A DNA stretch of 48,811 nucleotides from the NCBI GenBank assembly GCA_947476045.1, contig CANJNZ010000028.1, positions 1-48,811 of the forward strand. The letters are read 5' to 3'. The translations under genes and the position numbers were made by a program. Within the stretch, counting starts at the first letter, position 1; the number at the start of each line of letters is the position of its first letter. This document shows positions 25,114 through 32,364 of the stretch, piece after piece. A model generated the notes under the pieces. The model did no database searches and had not been told where the DNA came from. It was given only the letters and a program-made list of their open reading frames with translations. Source of the stretch: Chthoniobacteraceae bacterium (GTDB taxonomy: Bacteria > Verrucomicrobiota > Verrucomicrobiia > Chthoniobacterales > Chthoniobacteraceae).

Positions 25114-26283
25114 TTACTTTTTGGCGAACCAGCCATCCACGAGTGTGCGGAAATTGTTTTCGTTGATCTGGACGATGCCCATCTCGCGCTGCGCATTTTC
25201 CGGCGCATCGCTGGCGTGGGCGGCGTTGACCATGATGGTCTCGCCAAACTCGCGGCGGATGGTTCCGTGCGGGGCCTTGGCGGGGTCGGTCGGCCCGAGG
25301 ACTTCGCGGATTTTGCGCACCGCATCCACGCCCTGATAAATGAGCGCAAGGATTTTTGCCGTGCCGGGTTCGTTACGAAGGTCGGCAGGGCAGGTGCTCG
25401 GGCGGCGACCGGACATAAACTCCACGATGTCCTCCCAGTTTTCGCGGCCATTCAGCGGCCCGAGGATGTCGCCGAGTGCTTTCTCCGTCTCGGGGGTAAA
25501 AGCGATCTCGAACAGCGGTTCGAGCGCCTTCTTTGCAACGCCTGCCGCACGACCGCGCAGCTTGTCCTGCAACACGGCGAGCACAGGGCCGTAAAACTCC
25601 TCGGCCTGCGCGCAGCTCATGTGGTGAACCTTGGCCGCGATGATGTAGAGGCCGGTGCGGCTGAAGAGATCGATCACGCCGCCGGGACGCGCGTTCGGGA
25701 AACGGAAGTTGTCCGGCTTGATGAGCACGAGCGTCTTTTCGACATTCGAGCCCTGCGGAAAATCAATCACCTTGTCGAGCAGGCCGCCTTCGCTGTCGGA
25801 GTGCTGCGCCCAAATTTTGAGGTCGCGTTCGGCGCTGGCGGCATCCTGCGGAGCGAGCACGCCGGGCTCGAAATAGGAAACGTGTCCGCTGGCGTCGTTG
25901 ATGTAATCGCCATAGGTGTCGCGGATGGTTTCACCCGCAGTGCGCTCATTGAGAATGTGACCGACGCACTCCTTGATTTTTGCAACCGCATCTTCGCCTT
26001 TGAAAACAAACATCAACACACGGGGCTTGGTGCCGCCTGCCTTCGGGGTGAAATTGGCGAGCACGTATTTTTGAATCATCTCCTGAGCCGCGCGATGGCT
26101 CACATCGCTATCGGTCACGACGCCTGCAGCATATCTCTCAGCAAGCTCCTTGCTCGGGGCAAACATCCGTGCTGCGACAAGGTCGAGACCGGTGCGAGAG
26201 ATGAGACGGGAAATAATCCCGCCCGTCCGCGATTTGCGAATCGTGTAAGGTGTAAATAGGACGTAGGAAAGTTCGACTGCCAT
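25114..26283 (-). CDS. ndk: Double-domain nucleoside diphosphate kinase-like protein
   Basis: A 389-residue protein with two NDK-fold halves, against about 140 residues for a normal enzyme. The first half (about 1-165) starts VELSYVLFTPYTIRKSRTGG and has ISRTGLDLVAARMF and GETIRDTYGDYI, but the active-site region reads SGHVSYFEPGVLAP, without the NxxHxSD motif. The second half (about 190-380) starts EKTLVLIKPDNFRFPNARPG, has GLYIIAAKVHHMS, GPTDPAKAPHGTIRREFG and the intact motif NAAHASDAPENA with H356, the residue phosphorylated in known enzymes. It also has an insert of about 60 residues before LALIYQGVDAVRKIREVLG. It probably makes NTPs from NDPs using only the second half. I chose the ATG at 26283; an in-frame TTG at 26325 would run through the leader hairpin. 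Confidence 0.85.
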   Translation of the reverse strand: MAVELSYVLFTPYTIRKSRTGGIISRLISRTGLDLVAARMFAPSKELAERYAAGVVTDSDVSHRAAQEMIQKYVLANFTPKAGGTKPRVLMFVFKGEDAVAKIKECVGHILNERTAGETIRDTYGDYINDASGHVSYFEPGVLAPQDAASAERDLKIWAQHSDSEGGLLDKVIDFPQGSNVEKTLVLIKPDNFRFPNARPGGVIDLFSRTGLYIIAAKVHHMSCAQAEEFYGPVLAVLQDKLRGRAAGVAKKALEPLFEIAFTPETEKALGDILGPLNGRENWEDIVEFMSGRRPSTCPADLRNEPGTAKILALIYQGVDAVRKIREVLGPTDPAKAPHGTIRREFGETIMVNAAHASDAPENAQREMGIVQINENNFRTLVDGWFAKK

Positions 26284-26289
26284 AAGACT

Positions 26290-26331
26290 AAAAAACCCGC
26301 GTTGCCCGCTGAAATCGCTCAGCAAACAACG
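26290..26331 (-). promoter_or_regulatory. Terminator-like hairpin in the ndk leader (possible attenuator)
   Basis: On the minus strand, CGTTG/CAACG and GCTGA/TCAGC pair around a small internal loop and a six-base loop (26300-26331). Four bases later a run of six T follows (26295-26290), and the ndk ATG comes only six bases after that. No Shine-Dalgarno sequence is visible. An intrinsic terminator just before a start codon suggests transcription attenuation or another leader control. Confidence 0.4.
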
Positions 26332-26496
26332 TAGGTCGCGTGTTTTTGTTTAAAGTTTCGGTAAGCTAGCGGGCGGGGAAACTAGTTGGTGAGAAAAAAG
26401 CGTCAACGATTTTTGCGCTACTTTGGCGCTCCTACGTCAAATAGCAGCCACGTTCCTATTTGACCCCACGGGCGCGCCCAAGCACCCTGCGCCCAC

Positions 26497-27888
26497 ATGG
26501 GTGCCATCCGCTTTACCAACCTCACCGGAGCCGTTGAAATCGGCTCCAACTGCTATCTCCTCGAACACGGCGGCAAGCGCGTCCTGCTGGATGCGGGCTA
26601 CCATCCAAAAAAATCCGGCATCGAAGGGCTGCCGCGCCTCGATCTCATTCCGGATGACTCGGTGGATTCGATTATTCTCTCTCACTCCCATCAGGATCAT
26701 CTCGGCTCACTGCCGGTCGCGATGCGCAAACATCCGCGCGCCACGGTGCTGATGACTGAGGCGACGCGACTGCTCAGCGAGGTGATGCTGCACAATTCGG
26801 TCAATGTCATGATGGCCGAAAAGGCTGCGAATGAATCATCCGAACCGGTGCTCTTTACACATCGTGAAATTGACGGCGGGCTCCGTCGCTGGATGGGCCG
26901 ACCGCTGGGGCAGCGGTTCGACATCACTGGCGAACGCACCAATGAAAGCGACCCTACGCTCTCCGTGGAATTTTTTGACGCCGGGCACATCCTCGGCAGC
27001 GCGGGCACGCTTTTGCGCGCGGAAGGGCGCAGCGTTTTCTACGCAGGCGATGTTCAGTTTGACGACCAGACCATTTCCAGCGCGGCCACGTTTCCAGATT
27101 TCGCAGACGAACCGTGCGACGTGATGATCATGGAAAGCACGAACGGCGAGCGCGTGACGCCGCCGGGCTTCACGCGACAGAGCGAGCAGGAGCGTTTTGC
27201 AAAAGCGATCCAGTCAGCGCTGTTGCGCGGTTGTCTGCTTATCCCGCTGTTTGCGCTGGGGAAAACGCAGGAAGCACTCGGGATGTTTTATACTTTCCGC
27301 CGCGACGGCGTGATTCGTCAGGACTGCCCCATCTACATCGGCGGCCTCGGCGCGAAGCTCACCGAAATCTACGACAAACTCGCCCAGCGCGTCCCGCGTC
27401 ACTTTCCAAAACTCGATCTGCTCGACGACGTGGATCCTTACATCGTCGGCGGTCGCAACGCGGCGGACATCCGCCTCAAGCCCAGTCGCATCTTCGCACT
27501 CAGCAGCGGCATGATGACCGAAAAAACCCTCAGCAATTTCGTCGCGCGACAGTTCCTGTGCAGGCCGGAAAACAGCATCTTCTTCATCGGCTACGCGGAC
27601 CCCGACAGCCCTGCCGGAAAACTGCGTGCCGCCAAGCCGGGCGACTTGGTTTCACTCGGCGTAGATCACGCCCCCGAGCCGCTGAAATGCCACATCGAGA
27701 CTTTCAACTTCAGCGCGCACAGCAATCGCGAAGGCATCCGCGCATACGTGAACCGGGCGCGTCCCAAGAAACTGATCCTCGTCCACGGCGACCCAAACGC
27801 CATCGGCTGGCTTGCGCAGACGTTGCAGGCCGATTTGCCGGAGACTCAGGTCATCATCCCCGCGCCCGGCGTGACGCTGGAACTGTAG
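26497..27888 (+). CDS. MBL-fold/beta-CASP RNase-like hydrolase
   Basis: A 463-residue metallo-beta-lactamase protein of the beta-CASP class (CPSF73/RNase J relatives). Motif 2, HxHxDH, is H63-S-H-Q-D-H68 in LSHSHQDHLGSLPV. Further metal ligands are in FFDAGHILGSAGTLL and VFYAGDVQFDDQ. The beta-CASP region contains LIPLFALGKTQEALGMFY and IFALSSGMMTEKTLSNFV. The closing motifs are FNFSAHSNREGIRAYV and LILVHGDPNAIGWL. Relatives cut RNA endonucleolytically; some in bacteria have no known substrate. It diverges from the ndk-like gene across about 210 bases and converges on dedA with nine bases between stops. Confidence 0.9.
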   Translation: MGAIRFTNLTGAVEIGSNCYLLEHGGKRVLLDAGYHPKKSGIEGLPRLDLIPDDSVDSIILSHSHQDHLGSLPVAMRKHPRATVLMTEATRLLSEVMLHNSVNVMMAEKAANESSEPVLFTHREIDGGLRRWMGRPLGQRFDITGERTNESDPTLSVEFFDAGHILGSAGTLLRAEGRSVFYAGDVQFDDQTISSAATFPDFADEPCDVMIMESTNGERVTPPGFTRQSEQERFAKAIQSALLRGCLLIPLFALGKTQEALGMFYTFRRDGVIRQDCPIYIGGLGAKLTEIYDKLAQRVPRHFPKLDLLDDVDPYIVGGRNAADIRLKPSRIFALSSGMMTEKTLSNFVARQFLCRPENSIFFIGYADPDSPAGKLRAAKPGDLVSLGVDHAPEPLKCHIETFNFSAHSNREGIRAYVNRARPKKLILVHGDPNAIGWLAQTLQADLPETQVIIPAPGVTLEL

Positions 27889-27897
27889 CCGCCGCTG

Positions 27898-28581
27898 CTA
27901 CGCCTTTTTCGCGGAGCTAAGACGCATCGCGACGAAGTAAAGCACGCACACGACACCGATCGCCACCATGATCCAGAGCGCCTCGTGCTTCACGGCGTTG
28001 ATGAGCGCGGAGATGTCCACACCCTTGCCGGTCTTGAGTGCTTCCAGTTGTGTGGGTGAAAGCGTTTTTCCCACTTTATCGCCCAGCGCGGCAAGCACCC
28101 AGCACCAGATCAACGACCCGGCAATGGTGAGATTGCTGAACTTCAAGAAATCCATGCGGATGATCCCGGCAGGAATCGAGATAAGATGCCGGAGCACCGG
28201 CAGCAAGCGCGCGAAGAAAATACCGCCCGCTTCATAACGGTGCATGAAGCGCTCGGCACTCTCCACTTTCGCCGGAGGCATCAAAAAATAGCGCCCATAG
28301 CGCATGACGATTGGCCTCCCGATGGCGAGCGCGACCCAGTAGGTGATGGCTGCCCCGATCCACGAGCCGATGGTTCCGGCGATGACGACTCCGGTGAAAG
28401 ACATATTGCCGCCTTGCGAGGCGAGGATGGCTGCGGGCGGGATGACGAGTTCGCTGGGCACTGGGAAAATGGAGGACTCCATCGCCATCAAAATGATGAC
28501 GCCGATATAACCCCAGTCGTGAACCCAATGAAACCATGTCACCAGACAAGAATTAAAAATTTCAACGAGCGAATGAAACAT
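27898..28581 (-). CDS. DedA family membrane protein
   Basis: A 227-residue DedA (SNARE-associated/VTT) membrane protein. Typical stretches are ILMAMESSIFPVPSELVIPP (the E-x-x-x-x-P-x-P-x-E motif), ASQGGNMSFTGVVIAGTIGS, ERFMHRYEAGGIFFARLLPV and LRHLISIPAGIIRMDFLKF, which includes the conserved F-x-R-x-x-P-x-x-R block. About five hydrophobic segments are visible, and the tail ends in a further helix (MVAIGVVCVLYFVAM). Family members act as undecaprenyl phosphate or phospholipid flippases or in membrane homeostasis. It is separate from the cytochrome gene by about 60 bases. Confidence 0.93.
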   Translation of the reverse strand: MFHSLVEIFNSCLVTWFHWVHDWGYIGVIILMAMESSIFPVPSELVIPPAAILASQGGNMSFTGVVIAGTIGSWIGAAITYWVALAIGRPIVMRYGRYFLMPPAKVESAERFMHRYEAGGIFFARLLPVLRHLISIPAGIIRMDFLKFSNLTIAGSLIWCWVLAALGDKVGKTLSPTQLEALKTGKGVDISALINAVKHEALWIMVAIGVVCVLYFVAMRLSSAKKA

Positions 28582-28641
28582 GAGCGCGCGGGTTTAGCAG
28601 GGAAGCGCGGTGCGGCAAGCGGAAGTGCGTAAAATACGCCG

Positions 28642-31167
28642 CTATTTCTTTGCGGACGGTGCTCCGTATGGAGCGAGTTCCTCCGCCGTCCACGCTTTCG
28701 TGCGATCTTTGTGCTCGGTGCGGATGGCTTTTATGGTCTCGACGGAAACGGGCGAGGCGGTGTGCTCCCACTCGCGGCGGATGTAGGTGACGACACCGGC
28801 GATTTGCTCATCGCTCAGTGCTGCGCCGAGCGGCGGCATCTCGAATGCCCACGTTCTGCCGTTCACTTTGATCGGGCCTGCAAGTCCGTGGAGCACGATG
28901 CGCGGGAGCACGTCGGGTTTGCCGAGCACCCACTCGCTGTCCGCAAGCGCAGGCGCGAGGCTGTCCATACCCTGCCCGTTCGCCTGATGGCACGCGGTGC
29001 AGAGCGTGGAATACACCTGCTTGCCGCTATCAAAAAGCTGCTGCTCGACGGCGGTGAGCGGAATCACGACCGGCGGGGGCGGCACTCCACGTTTGCCGGG
29101 CCATGCGATGCGCGCATCGAGAGCAGCGACGAAAGATTTCGTTTTTCCATCGGCGTTGTCGGCGAGTTTGGCGAGTTCGGGTGCCTCGGCATCGAGATAG
29201 AGCAGCTTCACCTTCGGCGAACCCTTGGGGGCGTTCTTGCCACTGGCTCCCTGGAGCATCGCGACCTGCGTGGGCGAACCGGCGGGTTGCGCTGCGATCA
29301 AAGTGAGCAGCTTTTTCACGCGCGCTGCGCGGCGTTCGTTGAGCACAGCGCTGGCGAGTGCGCTGAGGATTTCCGCGGGCGCGGTCTTGTCTCCGGTCGT
29401 GACAAGCGCTTCAAGGATTTCGAGTTCGCGCCCGCGCAGTCCGCTGAGGATCGCATCGCGGACGAGGAGATTTTTTCCAGCCGCGCGGGCGAGAACGAGC
29501 ACAGCTTCCTGCGCCTCGGGAAATGCGCTTGCGGTGAAGCCGAGGGCGATTTGCACATCCACGCTCGTGTCGCTGGCGAGCTTGAGCAATTCCCCTGCGA
29601 GCGAACGGTCGGCGAGGCGGACGGCGGTGGCGCGGACTTTCGCATCAGCGTCTTTCAACGCGATGCTGGTGACATCGGGCGTGAGGGCCGACATGCCGTC
29701 GAGCGTCCACAGCGCGTGAATTTTCGCGAGCGGGCTGCCGGCTTTCACGAGCGCGGCGAGGTCGGGCACGATGGCGGCGTCCTTTTTCTCCACGAGCAGG
29801 CGCTGCGCGGTGTCGCGCACCCAGCCGTTCGCGTGGTTGAGGAAAGTGACGAGCTTGGCTGGCTCCGTGGGCAGATTCACCGGCGCGGGCTTTGCGCCGT
29901 CGGGGACGACACGCCAGATGCGCCCTTGGTTGAGCGGCTGCTCGAGATTGCGGTCCTTGATGTTTGCGATGAGATAATGCGTGAGGAAGGCCTTGTGCTG
30001 GATGAGCCCGCGATACATGTCCACGATGTAGAGCGCGCCGTCGGGGCCGGTGTAGGCGTTCACGGGGCGAAAACGCTCGTCGCTCGAAGTGAGGAACTCG
30101 GTCTTGTCGTAAACATTCTCAGCGGTGAGCGCGCCGTCCTTCTCGACGATGCGCACGCGCTTCACGAGATTGCCCGCTGTCTCGGGGACGAAAACATTGC
30201 CCATGAAATCCGGCGGAAATAGCGCACTGCGATAAACACCCGCGCCGCACGTCGAAGTGGAATACGCAAGCGTGCCGTCTTTCCGCAATTGAGTCGGGTC
30301 GTAGCCGCGATTCACGCCGGGCGTCGGGTGCGACGGCCAGCAGGACTGATCTTGCAGCACGGAAACTCCCACGCCGCTTCCGCCGGGGAAATTCGGATTC
30401 CGCTTGTAGAGCGGCTCCGAGACGAAATTCGCGCTGAGAAAGTCGCCGCTGTAATTGTAAAACGGACGCCCGTAGTCGTCCTGCGAAAGTCCCCACTGAC
30501 CGCGCGACAACACCGCATCCGTGATCCATTTCCCGTCTTTAAAACGATAGCGCGAACCGTGGTTGGCGCAGTAAATCCAGTTGTCGAGAAACCACGTCGG
30601 CGAATTCGCCATGTGCTCCGCCTGCCCTTGCCGCGAGCCGAACGATCCATCCACCAGCTCCTTCACATCCGCCTTCCCGTCGCCGTCCGTGTCCTTGAGA
30701 AACCATAGCGCCGGCGGCTCGCCAACCAGTGCGCCGCCATTCACACACATCACCGCGCGCGCCATCACGAGGCCATCCGCAAAAACTGTGCTCTTGTCCA
30801 TTTTTCCATCGCCATCCGTGTCCTCCAAAACGCTCACCCGGCAGTTCGGCTGGTCTTCGCCCTTGCCGTCCACATCGTGCATGTAGCCGCGCATCTCGAC
30901 CACGAAAAGACGCCCCTTTTCATCCCAGCACATCGCCACCGGGCACTCGATCAACGGCTCCGCCGCCACCAGCTCCACGTGAAAACCCTGCGGCACCTTC
31001 ATCGTCGCCAGCTCATCGGCGGGGGAAAGCGGCGCGGGCGGCGGCAGCTTGAATTTAATCTCAATTTTCTCCGGCCCCGCGTTCGATGGATGCAGCGCCC
31101 GCAACGTGGCAGGCACCGCAGCAGCGGCGAAAACGAGAGCGAGGACCGAAAACGACTGGCGATTCAT
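28642..31167 (-). CDS. Secreted beta-propeller/HEAT/cytochrome c protein (PVC-type haem-binding)
   Basis: An 841-residue secreted protein. After the signal peptide (MNRQSFSVLALVFAAAAVPA) comes a propeller domain of the sorbosone-dehydrogenase type seen in PVC bacteria: FHVELVAAEPLIECPVAMCW, EDTDGDGKMDKSTVFADG (a calcium-loop-like repeat, found again as KDTDGDGKADVK), NAYTGPDGALYIVDMYRGLI. The middle (about 430-650) is HEAT-like helices. The C-terminal cytochrome c domain has C723-T-A-C726-H727 and the distal methionine M777 in WAFEMPPLGAAL. It is expected to oxidise a sugar-like substrate in the periplasm and pass electrons to the haem; the substrate is unknown. The gene diverges from pta. 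Confidence 0.92.
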   Translation of the reverse strand: MNRQSFSVLALVFAAAAVPATLRALHPSNAGPEKIEIKFKLPPPAPLSPADELATMKVPQGFHVELVAAEPLIECPVAMCWDEKGRLFVVEMRGYMHDVDGKGEDQPNCRVSVLEDTDGDGKMDKSTVFADGLVMARAVMCVNGGALVGEPPALWFLKDTDGDGKADVKELVDGSFGSRQGQAEHMANSPTWFLDNWIYCANHGSRYRFKDGKWITDAVLSRGQWGLSQDDYGRPFYNYSGDFLSANFVSEPLYKRNPNFPGGSGVGVSVLQDQSCWPSHPTPGVNRGYDPTQLRKDGTLAYSTSTCGAGVYRSALFPPDFMGNVFVPETAGNLVKRVRIVEKDGALTAENVYDKTEFLTSSDERFRPVNAYTGPDGALYIVDMYRGLIQHKAFLTHYLIANIKDRNLEQPLNQGRIWRVVPDGAKPAPVNLPTEPAKLVTFLNHANGWVRDTAQRLLVEKKDAAIVPDLAALVKAGSPLAKIHALWTLDGMSALTPDVTSIALKDADAKVRATAVRLADRSLAGELLKLASDTSVDVQIALGFTASAFPEAQEAVLVLARAAGKNLLVRDAILSGLRGRELEILEALVTTGDKTAPAEILSALASAVLNERRAARVKKLLTLIAAQPAGSPTQVAMLQGASGKNAPKGSPKVKLLYLDAEAPELAKLADNADGKTKSFVAALDARIAWPGKRGVPPPPVVIPLTAVEQQLFDSGKQVYSTLCTACHQANGQGMDSLAPALADSEWVLGKPDVLPRIVLHGLAGPIKVNGRTWAFEMPPLGAALSDEQIAGVVTYIRREWEHTASPVSVETIKAIRTEHKDRTKAWTAEELAPYGAPSAKK

Positions 31168-31199
31168 AAAGTAAAAAGAGAATTGCCAAGGAACAACCC

Positions 31200-31250
31200 G
31201 TGACGAGCGCGAAGTTTAGCCGCGAAGCTCCCAGACTTTTCACTCGTCAC
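31200..31250. repeat. Imperfect inverted repeat upstream of pta
   Basis: GTGACGAGCGCGAAG (31200-31214) and CTTTTCACTCGTCAC (31236-31250) pair at 12 of 15 positions. The words match the repeat at 3828-3874 (CACTCGTCACTCG). It lies in the space between the divergent cytochrome and pta genes. Confidence 0.5.
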
Positions 31251-31279
31251 CCGCGGCTCCCATCGTGAAAGTCCTCGCC

Positions 31280-32317
31280 ATGCGATTCATCGAGACCGTT
31301 TACGAAAAACTCAGAAAACACCCCAAGCGCATCGTCTTTCCCGAGGGAACCGAACCCGCCGTCCTCCGCGCCGCTGGACGTTTCGCCCGCATGGGCCTCG
31401 GCACGCCCATCCTCATCGGCAACCGCGCCGAAGTCGAAAAAGTCGCCGCCGCCGAACACATCAGACTCACCCACATCGGCATCGTGGACCCCTCCACATC
31501 CTCCGAAATGGAAACCTTCATCCCCCGTCTCGAAAAACTCGCCCGCTACCGCAGCCTCGGCCACGACCAAGTGCGCGAAACTTTGCTCATGCCGACTTAC
31601 TTCGCCGCCATGATGCTCCAATACAACCTCGTGGACGGCCTCGTCGTCGGCGCCGGCCTCACCCCCGCCAACACATTGCGCCCCCTCATCACCCTCATCA
31701 AGCCCCTCCCCGGCATCTCCACCATCTCCAGTTGCCAGATGCTCGACCTCAGCAACAAACGCTACGGCGAACGCGGCGTCATCTTCTTTGCCGACTGCGC
31801 CGTCATCCCCGAACCCACCGTGGACCAGCTCGCCGGCATCGCCATCGAGACCGGCAAAGTCTGCCGCCAGCTCACCGGCAACAAACCCCGCATCGCCTTC
31901 CTCAGCTACTCCAACAAAAGCGGCTCCACCCGCGCCGCCGTCCAGAAAATCTCCGCCGCCACCGCCCTCGCCAAACAACGCGCCGCCGAAGCCGGACTCG
32001 AGATGGAAATTGACGGCGAAATGCAGGCCGACACCGCCATCGTCCCCGACCTCGCCAGCATCAAAGGCGGCGACTCCCTCGTCGCCGGAAAAGCCAACGT
32101 CCTCATCTTCCCCGACCTCAACAGCGCCAACATCGCCAGCAAACTCGTCAAATACCTCGCCGGCGCCGAAGCATACGGCCAGCTCCTCCTCGGCATCTCC
32201 AAACCCTGCGCCGACCTTTCGCGCGGTGCCACCGACGACGAAATCCTCGGCGTCGCCGCCACCATAGGCCTCCAAGCCATCCAATACCGCAGTCTCTACC
32301 CCGAGACAGCCGCGTAG
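31280..32317 (+). CDS. pta: Phosphate acetyltransferase, catalytic domain only
   Basis: Phosphotransacetylase (acetyl-CoA + phosphate to acetyl phosphate + CoA), 345 residues. The whole protein is the PTA_PTB catalytic domain: RIVFPEGTEPAVLRAAGRFA, LIGNRAEVEKVA, NLVDGLVVGAGLTPANTLRP, ITLIKPLPGISTISSCQML, IAFLSYSNKSGSTRAAVQKI, IDGEMQADTAIVPDLAS and NVLIFPDLNSANIASKLVKY. It corresponds to the C-terminal half of the long E. coli enzyme or to the short Methanosarcina-type enzyme. The N-terminal P-loop/DRTGG half is found separately at 33865-34956. I chose the ATG at 31280; a GTG at 31265 adds five residues. No acetate kinase gene is in the window. Confidence 0.93.
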   Translation: MRFIETVYEKLRKHPKRIVFPEGTEPAVLRAAGRFARMGLGTPILIGNRAEVEKVAAAEHIRLTHIGIVDPSTSSEMETFIPRLEKLARYRSLGHDQVRETLLMPTYFAAMMLQYNLVDGLVVGAGLTPANTLRPLITLIKPLPGISTISSCQMLDLSNKRYGERGVIFFADCAVIPEPTVDQLAGIAIETGKVCRQLTGNKPRIAFLSYSNKSGSTRAAVQKISAATALAKQRAAEAGLEMEIDGEMQADTAIVPDLASIKGGDSLVAGKANVLIFPDLNSANIASKLVKYLAGAEAYGQLLLGISKPCADLSRGATDDEILGVAATIGLQAIQYRSLYPETAA

Positions 32318-32364
32318 CGGCTTACAGATAGCTGGATGTCGCAATACAATTAACCACCTATCAT

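Noticed and set aside
28711-30222. Long rightward open frame (503 codons) opposite the propeller/cytochrome gene
   Set aside because: Antisense shadow of a recognised gene; its product is low-complexity, with no signal peptide or motifs.
31247-32344. Leftward open frame of 365 codons covering pta
   Set aside because: Gly/Ala/Glu/Asp-rich shadow of the well-supported pta gene.
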